Assembly: GCA_035578905.1 (NCBI GenBank) | Contig: JAQJVL010000422.1 | Location: 310,001 to 374,000 of the forward strand | Source of the DNA: Stictocephala bisonia | Taxonomy: Eukaryota; Arthropoda; Insecta; Hemiptera; Membracidae | Direction of reading: 5' to 3' | DNA length: 64,000 nt | Shown: positions 33,100 to 43,774 of the stretch, one piece after another | Layout: each line of letters begins with the position of its first letter | Numbering within the stretch: the stretch's first letter is position 1 | Translations under genes and position numbers: made by a program | The notes under the pieces: model-generated | Databases searched by the model: none | Told to the model about the DNA's origin: nothing | The model's input: the letters and a program-made list of their open reading frames with translations, nothing else

Positions 33100-34040
33100 T
33101 AATATCTCGTTGATAGGAATGTTTTCTATAAGTTTTATGGTTTTTAAAATTTTAACTTTTCGAGAAAAAAGTTTATATCAATTCCCTAAAACAATTTTCT
33201 TGGCTTCTAGAGGACCTAATTAATTACTTGGCTTCTAGAGGACCTAAAATTAATTACTTGGTTTTGTTATAGTTACGATACATTAATTTTATTCTTGTAA
33301 GTAAATGCAGTTGTTTTAAATCGATTTAAATCAATTAAAAGTAATTTTAAATTAATTTAAATCAATATAAAACCACTCCATTTATTTACACATATGAAGG
33401 TGTATCGTAACCAAACATGTCACAAGGATTACAACGTAACCAAGTAACTAATTGTACAAACTCAAGAAGCCAAGAAAACAGTGTTTCAGGGAATTGATTA
33501 GAACTTTTTGTATCGAAATTTACAAATTATAAATTGTAAATCTCATACAAAAAATGTTTGTAGGCCCTTAATTACTTAGAAAACAACCTTCAAATTCGGG
33601 TACATATTCTCTGTGCCGATAGTTGTTTTCACTGCGGATTAATTTTATAGTTTTATAACTAAAAAAACCTTTAATGTATCACATTTTCATTTAGTAAGTA
33701 TTTGACAGGAATGTTTTCTATAATTTGTAGAAATTTCAGAATTTTAACTTTTCAATAAAAAAAGTTCTTATACATTTTCTGAAACAACGCTTTCTTGGCT
33801 TTTCGTAAAAATAATTATATGGTCTTGTTGTAATCATCCTTATGAAATGTATATTTGCGTTATTTATTTTCATAAGCGTAAATAATTATAGTGATTTTAA
33901 ATAGATTTAATCTAAATAATTTGATCAATTTTAATTGATTAATAATAACCACAGCGTGATCAATTAATTAATTTTACGACCTCTAAAAGCCAAGAAAACT
34001 TTATTTTAGGAAATTGATAAGAACTTTTTTTCTCGTTGTA
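33100..34040. mobile_element. Two related palindromic (hairpin) elements
   Basis: Element A (about 33155-33515): the left arm (aattccctaaaacaattttc, ttggcttcta) is inverted on the right (agaagccaagaaaacagtg, ttcagggaattgat). Element B (about 33750-34035) has the same arms (ttcttggctttt and aaaagccaagaaaac). Both are preceded by the same segment (gataggaatgttttctataa / gacaggaatgttttctataa), so a larger unit was duplicated. Non-coding; inferred to be a MITE family. Confidence 0.75.
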
Positions 34041-34529
34041 AACGTGTTTTACCGAAATCGATCATATTTTACCATAAATTATATAATTTCTTATAGGGTT
34101 AAACAAATGTAACATTATTTTATTATTATTATTATTATTTTTGTAAATTGCAAAAACAGTTGCCTACTGAATTACATATAATGTATGTACTGTTTTCTAA
34201 AGTTAGAATTATATACTGTAGCCTTCATATTTATTTTATTCAACAAACAGAGGACATTTTTTTCTATAATTTATAGTGTTTGAAAGTTAATCCATGAAAC
34301 AAAGTCTCAAGGATATCAAGTTTCGAGAATGTTATGTAAATAAATAAGAGTGTTTTAAAATACAAATATTTATAAAATTATAGTAATTATTATTGAAGGG
34401 AATATTAAATTTATTTCTTATTGAAAATGATTATTATACGTCAAAATGGTTTATATAACCGTAACATTATACTTTCACTTCTAAGAAGGCATTTAAATTC
34501 GTTCATTTAACTTGAATATAATATAAATT

Positions 34530-34925
34530 TCCTGCAGAGGCGGTCGGACATCTTGGTTTTAATCCCACAAGAAAAATTTTATTTGCGAATCCATATTTCG
34601 TTATTTATTGACCAAAAGTTGTGTATGAGGTGTCGTGTTAAACTTATCATATTGCGCATTGGGTTTTTTTTATAATTTGAAAATATACTCCTAGTTTTGA
34701 AACTTCAAACTCAAATTTGTTTATATTTTTTCTACAAAACTAATTAAAAATGTGCAATGCAATTCTAACGCGTAAACTCATTCTTGATCAAATGAAATTT
34801 TTTAGGGGGAAATCCGTTAGAAAATAACTGTTTAATTTAGATACGCGTGATCGATGTCCGGTTCGCAAATAACATTATTCTTATGGGATTAAAACCAAAA
34901 TGGCCGAAAGTCTCTGCAGACTCTT
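34530..34925. mobile_element. MITE with ~70-bp terminal inverted repeats
   Basis: The left end cctgcagaggcggtcggaca, ttggttttaatccca is mirrored at the right by tgggattaaaaccaa, atggccgaaagtctctgcag. The right end occurs again at 38338-38446, so this is a family. No coding capacity. Confidence 0.8.
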
Positions 34926-35160
34926 AAGTTCGTGCCAAAACGTGCTAAATAATTTTATGCTTTAAATCACAGATCTATGTTTAAATTCATTATACGATGA
35001 TAATTTAAAAAACACGACCAAATTGTTCTTGCAGAATCAACACAAATATAATTTTTCTAAAAATTTGCTTCAAAACAGGATACACAGAATCGGTCGATTT
35101 AAAATTGTTAGTAATCATTGCTATAAAAAACTAAAAAGTCAATGTTACAGAAAATATACA

Positions 35161-35705
35161 TTACAAATATGTTGCACGAACCTTACTTCTTGTGTGTGAA
35201 TTTAATTTCATAAACAGTTTGTTGGCAACTTTAACATGTTCTTTCCTGAAAATCATTCCTGCTAAATATTTTTCTTTAGCAATTTTAAACTCTCCCTTTC
35301 CTTTATTTGTGCTATTCACTCTTGGTTTATCTAAAACTGAATTCACTTTGATCTATTTAAACGTTTCAGTATTTGCGAGTTCATTTGTAAACGTAAATAT
35401 AATGGGTTGAACGTCACGGATGTTGCGCGTAATGATGCGCAGATGTTTGACGGGAACAATATTCCATCTTCTACTAGTAGGTAATATTCTACTAGATAGT
35501 CGGCAAATTTAATGAATCCGCTGTCATTTAGGTCGGGCATCAGATCTTCTTCAATCACTTCGCCTACTTCTACCAAACAAATGTGGGAGACCAAAAACGG
35601 TCCTTGGTGTCCCTGACTTTTGACAATTATCTGCGTTGTCATTCTTGGTATTTTTGTACGCTCTTGAGAGGTCATGCTTTTGTATTTTTCTGTATCTAAA
35701 AACAT
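35161..35705 (-). pseudogene. Possible Mutator-like transposase C-terminal remnant
   Basis: Two overlapping minus-strand frames (120 and 61 residues). The first contains FIKFADYLVEYYLL and FPSNICAS, resembling the 'f.DYLV+nYi....FPP.iWA' block near the C-terminus of insect Mutator-like transposases; the 'RTTN-CESFH' block that should follow is only faintly recognisable. There is no DDE core. It could be another transposase family; the family call is by pattern only. Confidence 0.35.
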
Positions 35706-35924
35706 TAAATCACTTTATTACCAATACCCACTTTTAAAATACATTAGTTTATTGCTGTTATAGAATACAAAATGGTGTAAGGTTTTATTGGTAGCAACAT
35801 ACTTATGATGCTATAGCACTGCTACTAGATGACACAAGAACGTAGTAAGTAGACTTTGTAAAAATATACAGGGGTTCTGAAAAGTCTGGAGACGGTCCGA
35901 TATATTTATAACGAATTACAATAG

Positions 35925-36165
35925 AAGAACCAAAATTTTTATTCAATTTTAGGCCATATTAAACTGTTATTTTATGAATTTCACCTTGATATTCTGCTTA
36001 TGGGGGACGTCCCACTAGACGTTAGTAATCATTTTTAAAAAAGAAGCATTGTTCGACTTGTACATCAAATTAAAGACCCTTTTAATTGAAATATTTTGGT
36101 GGAAATCCGAATTCAAAAGGTTAATACATTACAAAATGGCGGACACCCAAAGTTTAAAAATGCCC
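35925..36165 (+). repeat. ~240-bp inverted repeat, left arm
   Basis: Reverse complement of 36898-37140 at roughly 85 percent by eye. Shared blocks: catattaaactgttat, tttcaccttgatattctgc, tacatcaaattaaagaccc, aaaaggttaat. It encloses the mariner-type transposase middle and C-terminal part. Confidence 0.85.
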
Positions 36166-36288
36166 AATATGTCTAATGGAAAAGTATTTGTTGGTAGTTT
36201 GAATAAACAAGCAACGTATTTTATCTGTTTTTATTTTACTTGTGACATCAAACACTTACAAAAACTGTTATAACAATTTTTCGAATTG

Positions 36289-36825
36289 TTAACATTCAGC
36301 TTCCTGACAATGTCCCAATCTGTGGTAGAACGCTGATGTCGAATTGTTTAAAGCTTCAAAAGGAACGCTCTCAGCTTCTCTGACAAGACGGGCTCTCAAC
36401 TCTTCCAAGTTTTGAGGTTCTTTTTTAAAAACTTTTTCTTTGAGGTAACCCCAGAAGAAATAGTCTAGAGAATATGCAGACTGGAGAATGTGCAGGCCAT
36501 TCAATTCTTCCCCTTCTAGCAATTCAATTTTTGGAAAGGCATTGTCCAAAATCTGCCTTGCATTTAGACCATAATGTGGAGCGGCTCCATCTGGTTGAAA
36601 CCAGATATTTTCGAAGTTATCTCCGAGAACCTGTTGGATTTCTGGTTCTGCAGCAATGCTAAATAACCTGCAAAGTTTAAATTACCCCCTAGAAATATTG
36701 GCCCCAACACACGCCTCCCCAAAATACCTGCCCAAACATTACTTTTTTCTGGATGCTTGGTATGTTTTCCAACCATCCAATGTGTCCAATGTGGGTTAGT
36801 ATAGCTCCAGTAGCGGCAGTTAAAA
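36289..36825 (-). pseudogene. Tc1/mariner-superfamily transposase, middle and C-terminal part
   Basis: Minus-strand pieces: NPHWTHWMVGKHTKHPEKSN, VWAGILGRRVLGPIFLGGNL (the 'NVWAGI.g..iiGPfF..gnLn..Y..lL' block), then in another frame LDYFFWGYLKEKVF and QNLEELRARL (the C-terminal 'DYFLWGYLK.kVy' block). The catalytic 'DGAPPH' region between them (around 36549-36600) is disrupted. Dead. Confidence 0.72.
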
Positions 36826-36897
36826 CTGTTGTTAGATTAATTTAAGTTTCAATATTAAATTTGCGATTCTCGTCGGCTTATTATTGTTAAACAAATT

Positions 36898-37140
36898 GGT
36901 CATTTTTTAAACTTTGGATGTCCGCTATTGTGTAATGGATTAACCTTTTGAGGTTGGATTTCCACTAAAATATTTCAATGAAAGGGGTCTTTAATTTGAT
37001 GTAGAAGTCGAATCATGCTTCTATTTAAAAATGTTTACCAAGGTCTAGTGGGACAACCTTCATATGCAGAATATCAAGGTGAAATACATAGCATAACAGT
37101 TTAATATGACCTAAAACTGAATATAAAATTGCTTTTGAAA
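36898..37140 (-). repeat. ~240-bp inverted repeat, right arm
   Basis: Counterpart of 35925-36165. It separates the transposase N-terminal piece (37145-37390) from the rest. Either an element inserted in the transposase gene or a rearranged end. Confidence 0.85.
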
Positions 37141-37144
37141 TTTG

Positions 37145-37375
37145 CTAATGCAACGGACTGCCTCCTGGCTGATCGTTTTGGGCTTCACAAATTCTTTCTA
37201 CATTCTCATGGGTACGAACAGATCTAGGCCTACCCGTTGGTTTCTTTTTTAGTGCGAATGCAGTGTTACTAAATTTACAAACCCACTTATTAATGATGAT
37301 CCTACAGGGAACACGGCCATGACGTGGAACATGAAAATTGTTGCGAAAAAGTCGTTGTGTAACAATAACAGACTC

Positions 37376-37390
<15 letters not shown>
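37145..37390 (-). pseudogene. Transposase N-terminal helix-turn-helix remnant
   Basis: Minus strand: VTQRLFRNNFHVPRHGRVPC, IIINKWVCKFSNTAFALKKK, PTGRPRSVRTHENVERI. This is the N-terminal DNA-binding domain ('R.F...f.vPR.GRVPsr.tI..WV..F..TGsalKKKp.GRPRtvRTpENvErV') of the same insect Tc1/mariner-type family as 36289-36825. Its 5' part is cut by an (AT)n tract. Confidence 0.7.

Positions 37391-37434
<44 letters not shown>
37379..37434. repeat. (AT)n microsatellite, ~28 repeats
   Basis: Uninterrupted AT dinucleotides. An open frame of IY repeats across it is an artefact. Confidence 0.98.
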
Positions 37435-37439
<5 letters not shown>

Positions 37440-38337
37440 CACACACTTCAATGGCAAAGACACGATGTTGAACCGTCCACTGATCCATGTTTACTAAAAT
37501 GGCATAACCTATATTACTATATTACAATATGATACAACAATGACACCTGTAAACAAATGAACCATTTATAAACAGCTGTTAAAAAAGTGTTAGGTTTTTA
37601 TAGGCCACCCGTTACATACATCCATTAAGCATACTGTCTAAATAATTGGAAAACAAAGTGTTTGTTCAAATTTTAACATTTTTTGTTGATGTTAACGATT
37701 AATAATGACATCCATGATAGCACACAAGGTAATTTTAAGAATTACTTTTTTTGAAAAATTCTGCTATATGTACGTCATAGAAAATGTAATGTAGGCTAAA
37801 ACGAAACTAAGTTGATTGTAAAAGTATTAATAAAAATAACTATAGCTATATTTGAATTTTAAGAGGGCCCGCCTTTACCATTGATTTCATAAGCACACCG
37901 AGAGTTTTCTCATCCAATGTAATTTATATTCTCAAATTATCAGCTATTTTTATGGTCCACTGTGGAGCGCTAGTGTAGGCCCATGAAAATGTAATGCAGT
38001 TTAAATCAGCGGTGGTTGCGGGCCTCACTAACTAACAAAATTACAGGCACAAATATTCCCATTACATGATATATCTATTTGTAAGTAATAATATAATCAA
38101 GGGGTTTTACATAATCGATGGAAGAAAGTATAATCGTTTTTGAATAGTTCGTAAGGATGTACAATGTATTTAAATAACTCCTTGCAACTTAAAATATCTC
38201 CAGGAATACTTACCAAGTTGGAGTTAGATGATCTCTGCAACTGCATTATGTAGGCCACTTTCAAAGTCGACCTGATTTCTCTTAGCAAGTTGTCATATAT
38301 TATGGACTTTGACCTCTTGGCCAGTTGTTCTTAGTTT

Positions 38338-38446
38338 GGATACGCGTGGTCGTATGTCCGATCGTATGTCCGATTCGAAAATAACATTTTTCTTGTGGGA
38401 TTAAAATCAACATGGCCGACAACCTCTGAAAGCCTCTGTAGACTTT
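38338..38446. repeat. MITE end fragment (family of 34530-34925)
   Basis: gatacgcgtggtcgtatgtc, tgtgggattaaaat, catggccgaca and ctctgtagactttta match the right end at 34845-34925. An internal duplication (gtatgtccgat twice) is present. Confidence 0.75.
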
Positions 38447-38735
38447 TAAGCCCGCCACACACTACCGTGCTGAGCGCCGAACCGTAACAGATTTTGACAT
38501 GTTACGGTAGTGTGTGGTAGATCTGAGCTCCAAACCGAGCATCGTGGCGAGCATCTGGGCGAACTGAGCCTCGAACCATCAGTTATCGGGTTTTCCCCCA
38601 CGCCTCAAAGGGATGTTACGGTTCGCCGCTCGGCTCGGGATGAAAAAGTCGTGACAACATTTGCCCGTAACACCGAACAGAACGGACGAGCTGTCAATCA
38701 GTGCTCGGCTCGGTGGGTGTGGCCAGCTTTAAATA
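38447..38735. mobile_element. GC-rich MITE flanked by TTAA
   Basis: About 290 bp, clearly GC-richer than its surroundings. The ends gcccgccacacactaccg and the complement of the right end (gctggccacacccaccgagc) pair imperfectly, and TTAA occurs on both sides. An internal hairpin sits near the left (cacactaccgt ... acggtagtgtg). TTAA suggests piggyBac-type targeting, but this is not proven. The frame 38510-38857 across it has no domain. Confidence 0.6.
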
Positions 38736-38749
38736 CTCCTGTTTGGCCA

Positions 38750-38960
38750 GGGTATGTGAATTTGGATGTCACTGATATACATTTTATTTACTTCTTACGA
38801 ACGTCCATTCGTACCATATTGTACGCCCTGTCACACATGAGTTATTCTCATCGATAATCCATCATTCGCACCGTATTTGTACACACTGTCACACATTGAG
38901 TTATACCCATTCATAATCCATCATACTAACATCAATTCGTACTATATCTTTTTCATTTGG
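38750..38960. repeat. Diverged copies of a 107-bp repeat
   Basis: Blocks cttacgaacgtccattcgta, ctgtcacaca-tgagttat and cgataatccatcat recur, matching the cleaner array at 40812-41160. Confidence 0.7.
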
Positions 38961-39635
38961 TGTTTCCCAAAATGATGTTTAATTTTATTGAATTAATGTA
39001 GATGCTGAATAAAAAACTATAGTAAGGGTCAACTGACGTTTGTTTGGATTAAATTATTTATGGAATCATTGAGTGGCTAGAATATCATTTATTGTAATTA
39101 AAGAAACAAAGATTATTATTAAAACAAAAATTAGAATAGGCCACTGGAGAAGAACTGTGTGAGATAATAATCTGTGAAGAGAAATAACAGATTCTGATGG
39201 GAAAACACAACTCATGGAATATTAAGGAAAGATTCTCAAGTCACAAAATAAACAATAGAGAACATTACACTTAAAAATAGATATTTTCTATCACGATTAT
39301 TCCTAATCAACAATTATCTTTGAAAAATCTATCAAACACATCAAAAGTAGTCATATAGCCAGTATCATTTTTCATATTACCACGTTTACATACTCGCAAA
39401 TACATCGATAGCAGAATAAGAGTATGTAGAAATTACTGTACCGAATTGAAAGAACGATAAACCGTGAGATGAAAGTGATGAAGCATGGCAATAGCATTGT
39501 GTCCCAGCTCGAGAGCTGTCCGTTGGCACCAAACCGGCGGCCGGGCCAGGCAGTTGGCGATGCTGTTTTTGTCGACATGGCGCTATTTACTAGGTGAAAT
39601 AGTTACTCTGACGTTGAATTGAATAAGTGTTAATC

Positions 39636-39709
39636 ATGCGGTGGGGCTTTTGGAGAAGTGACAACGTTGCAATCGGCAAGAAACACGATGATGCGAACTC
39701 TGACGCTGG
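39636..39709 (+). CDS. Candidate first coding exon, unidentified gene
   Basis: The ATG at 39636 opens 24 codons beginning MRWGFWRSDNVAIGKKHDDA and running into a good donor (GCTGG|GTATGT, GT at 39710-39711). The flank 39480-39600 is GC- and CpG-richer than the AT-rich background, as for an insect promoter. I do not recognise the peptide and find no second exon in the repeat-rich sequence to the right. It could be chance. Confidence 0.25.
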
Positions 39710-40811
39710 GTATGTTTTTCTTTCATTAGAATTGATTTATTTAGCAATGACAGTTATACATTTTTAGGTTAGTTTTCTATAGTAATGAAAGTAAATTGAA
39801 GATTTACTCAGTAAAAAAAGTTGTTAGGCTGGATCGAATTTGAGACAAATTGTTATTGCACGCTTTAAGTAACTTGAATCTCTGATTTTCATACGCAATA
39901 CTTTGTTATTGTTTTCGTAACATGGCTCGCGCAGTCAGCTGTGAACGCGGCTCCTCAGTTCCGTTTCAAGGTTTGCCTGCAGCTGCATTGTGACTGAGAG
40001 ATGTGAACCAACGGATGTGGCAAGACATCAGTGAACACCAACACAAGCTCTATCGAATCACATCTCTGCGTGCGTGCGCCTTATCAGTTGCACTTGGCAA
40101 TTGGCAATTACATACGAAAATTAAACTACGTCAATTAATTGATTAGGAACTATAAACACGAAACAAACCACGTATCCCTGGGCAACAATTGTGGATTATA
40201 AAACAAACATTTGTATATTATAACCCGAATTTATTTATTTTATATTTGAAAATTCATTGCCAAAAATTGAAAAAAAAAACTGTCTAATCTCCGTGTTGCT
40301 CATTAAAAATATATTAAACAAATAATTGTTTGGTAATAAAAACTGATACTGTTATAAATGTCCTATCAGTTTCGATTTATGTTAGTTCGAACAATTAAAA
40401 TTGAATTCAATTGTATGCTTTGTATAGTTACATCGCTATATATGTCATACGTTATTAAAATCCGTATGAATAAATATTTATTAGCCTTTAATCCTTTCAC
40501 GTGAAATTTAAACTAAGATGAATAGCGGTAAAGGGACGAAATGTAATGTGTTTAATTAGCTGTTTGGACCTTTTCCGTTAATTCACTACTACTACTACTT
40601 TGGTTAGGTTTGTATTGGTTATGTTTGGTTAGGTTATGTTATGTTAGGTTAATCTAAGTTACGATAGTAAATTAACGGAAAAAACCCAGCTGTTTTTCTA
40701 ATTTTTTTAATTTCGTGCTAAAGCAACGCATTTTCTTATTATAAATATAAACTATCTTCAACAACCCGCAACGTGTTTATCTAGTATATATATTTAGTTT
40801 AACAGGTTTGG
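39710..40811. other. Spacer with a TTAGG-like run
   Basis: Non-coding. 40600-40655 has repeated ggttaggtt/ggttatgtt phrases, the complement of the CCTAA motif at 11.95 kb. A GC-richer stretch (39920-40085) is unexplained. Confidence 0.4.
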
Positions 40812-41160
40812 TAATTTATGGTCTTAAATGTCATTGACTCCTTATGAACGTCCATTCGTACTACGCACTGTCACATATTGAGTTATTCCCATCCATAATC
40901 CATCATGTTTATCGTTAAACTGTACTTGGTCTTAAATTTCATTGATTTCTTACGAACGTCCCTTCGTACTACGCACTGTCACACATTGAGTTATCCACAT
41001 CGATAATCCATCATGTTTATCATTAACTGTACTTGGTCTTAAATTTCATTGATTTCTTACGAACGTCCCTTCGTACTACGCACTGCCACACATTGAGTTA
41101 TCCACATCGATAATCCATCATGTTTATCATTAACTGTACTTGATCTTAAATTTCAGTGAT
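40812..41160. repeat. 107-bp tandem repeat, about 3.3 copies
   Basis: cttaaat recurs at 40823, 40931 and 41038. The unit contains gaacgtcccttcgtactacg and gataatccatcatgtttatc. The array runs directly into the 82-bp array. Confidence 0.9.
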
Positions 41161-41167
41161 TTCTTTT

Positions 41168-41186
41168 TTTTAATGTACTGTGTGTA

Positions 41187-41235
<49 letters not shown>

Positions 41236-42086
41236 ATAGGTGGGCTCTTCAAGTCGTCCCTTGGTTGGATGGCAGCAGATCGTGCCACAACCATGTACTG
41301 TGTGTAAGACGGAATGATGGTTGGGCCTGTCAAGACGTCCCTTGGAAGGATGGCAGAAGATCATGGCCACAACCATGTACAGTGTGTACGATGGGAAGGT
41401 GAATGGGCCCGTCAAGACGTCCCTTGGAAGGATGGCAGAAGATCATGGCCACAACCATGTACAGTGTGTACGATGGGAAGGTGAATGGGCCCGTCAAGAC
41501 GTCCCTTGGAAGGATGGCAGAAGATCATGGCCACAACCATGTACAGTGTGTACGATGGGAAGGTGAATGGGCCCGTCAAGACGTCCCTTGGAAGGATAGT
41601 AGCAGATCATGGCCACAATCATGTACTGTGTGTGCGACGGAATGATAGGTGGGCCCGTCAAGACGTCCCTTGGAAGGATGGCAGTAAAACGTGGCCACAA
41701 CCATGTACTGTGTGTACGACGGAATGATGGGTGGGTCCACCAAGACGTCCCTTGGATGGCAGTAGATTATAGCCACAACCATGTACAGTGTGTACGACGG
41801 AATGTTGTGTACGGTGGGCTCGTCAAGACGTCCCTTGGAAGGATGGCAGCAGATCATTGCCACAACCATGTACTGTGTGTACGACGGAATGATAGGTGGG
41901 CTCGTCAAGACGTTCCTTGGAAGGATGGCAGTAGATCGAGGCCACAACCATGTACTGTGTGTACGACGGAATGATGAGTGGGCACTTCAAGTCATCCCTT
42001 GGATGGATGGCTGTAGATCATTGCCACAACCATGTCCTGTGGTACGACGGAATGATGGTTGGCCCGTAAAGTCGGCTCTTGGCTGA
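41168..42086. repeat. 82-bp minisatellite, about 10 copies, with A46 inside its first unit
   Basis: The unit contains cgtcaagacgtcccttggaa, ggatggcag, cacaaccatgtac and gtgtgtacga. Three central copies (41320-41580) are almost identical; outer ones diverge or are shortened. The first unit is split: atgtactgtgtgtac (41173-41187), then 46 A (41188-41233), then tgataggtgggc, so poly(A) replaces the expected gacggaa. Short frames on both strands are repeat artefacts. Confidence 0.95.
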
Positions 42087-42369
42087 ATGGATAGCTGATG
42101 AAGCTCTTTGTATGAGACCTCCGTTCCATTGTTTGTTTGTTTGTTTATTATTAATTTATTTGTTTAGAAATAATACCCCAAATAGTAGGTCAAGTCCGGT
42201 AAATAACGTATAGTGTACATAAAACACTGGCAGAATGTTGTAGAATATTTATTCAGTGATATATGTTACATATGGTGAAGGGTGGGTTAGGATATTTTCT
42301 CTCTGTATACTGTCCATTGAGACAACTACTGTAGTAGTGGGAACCATTCCAGGCTAAGTCAATTCGGCC

Positions 42370-42585
42370 TTAAAAAGTTAAAGTTAAAGATTGTCTTGCT
42401 TTACCAGGTGAAGTTAGGGCTAAGGAGCCCTCTCTAACACTTAACCTGGGGACCAACGGCTTTACGTGACTTCCGAACCACGGGTGTGGCAGGGCAAAAT
42501 CAATCAGGGTGCACATCGGGGATCGAACCCGGACCGGCAGAGTGGCAAGCCAGTGCCTTAGCCCCTTTTCTACGGCCTTGAATGA
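42370..42585 (-). mobile_element. tRNA-derived SINE
   Basis: On the minus strand: GGCTAAGGCACTGGCTTGCC (A-box side), GGGTTCGATCCCC (B box), a conserved body with CCACACCCGTGGTTCGGAAG, and an AT-rich tail with ctttaactttaac repeats. It differs from the SINEs at 4480 and 57430. Confidence 0.75.
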
Positions 42586-43770
42586 TTTATATATATTTTC
42601 GCTATTTGTTACCGCATAAGTTCGTTATGTTGCCAATGTTTGTTTTTTACCTGTCTCAACAATATGACCACCATCCACTTTCTATAATATTTCTTTTGAA
42701 ATCACTGTATTTTCCAACTTACCTTACATAAATGTCAAAAAATATTCCAATCCAGCCAATCTGCCTGTGTCTCCCGATTGGCAAAACCACAAGCTGATCC
42801 TGGCAGATTTCTGTAAATGATTCTCACTTGCCCTTTTGACAGCATAGGTTCATTGAACTCTTCTAGATCTTGTCCCAATCCAGTTTTACGCACCCTGTTC
42901 TAGACACAAAATGTGGGGAGTGGTGATGCTAGGTAACCCCATCTTTTCACCTGTCCATTACATTCTTCTCCCTTCTACATGGACACAAGCCTCCGCTTGT
43001 TATTCTTCTTTAGTTTTATGGTAAGTGTATTATTATTATTATTTCAACAATTTATATTTATATAAATAATTTGATTAACCTTATAAATATTTTACCTACA
43101 AATTATACCTATTAGTCAACTTAATTTGTAGGTATACTAAAAGTTTTCTTTTAATTTGGCATATTCTACCCAGAGAAAAATTATTGTATGCACAGTGATT
43201 GAAGATTTGAAAACTTACACTAGGTAAATTAAAGAGTTGGTAATTTTCTAACGTAATGGAACTTATTTGTAACAGATTTTCAGGACTGAGCAAGCGTCGA
43301 TGTCATAATTAAAATATTCATCATTTATTCACTACCTGCAACATCTTATTATACCAAATGCGTCAAATGAATAAAGATGATCTGGATTTGAATTCTCATC
43401 CGGCAAGACACTGCATTATCTTGAGCACAACACAATAAGTTTGTTATTTGAACTGGAAATAAGTTGAAAATATCATATTTTGTACTCAGATGGTTATAAT
43501 ATTATTATTGTATTCAGTGATGATTATTGACGCCTTGTGTAGAAAAGCTTCACATTCAGTATAGAACAATAATTTAAATTTAATTTATTTATTTAAAATG
43601 CATATCATGAGTTTACTCTGTTGGTTTTAGAGTTACGTTTACATTACAAATTGCAATTTTACTTGTGAACAAATATACAGGAAGAGTGGTGGGCTGCCCA
43701 GAATAGTGTATTTACGAAGGTTCTCTGATACCCCGAAAGTTGTGTGTTGGAAAAGGTGGGTGGTCAGGAA
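42586..43770. other. Spacer
   Basis: Non-coding, AT-rich. 43310-43400 resembles a retroelement fragment but nothing could be assigned. Confidence 0.35.
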
Positions 43771-43774
43771 TCGT

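Noticed and set aside
37145..37488. IY-repeat proteins
   Set aside because: Translation of an (AT)n microsatellite. Only the part left of it, the transposase N-terminus, is real.
41170..42086. Overlapping 80-123 residue frames on both strands
   Set aside because: By-products of the 82-bp array and the A46 tract.
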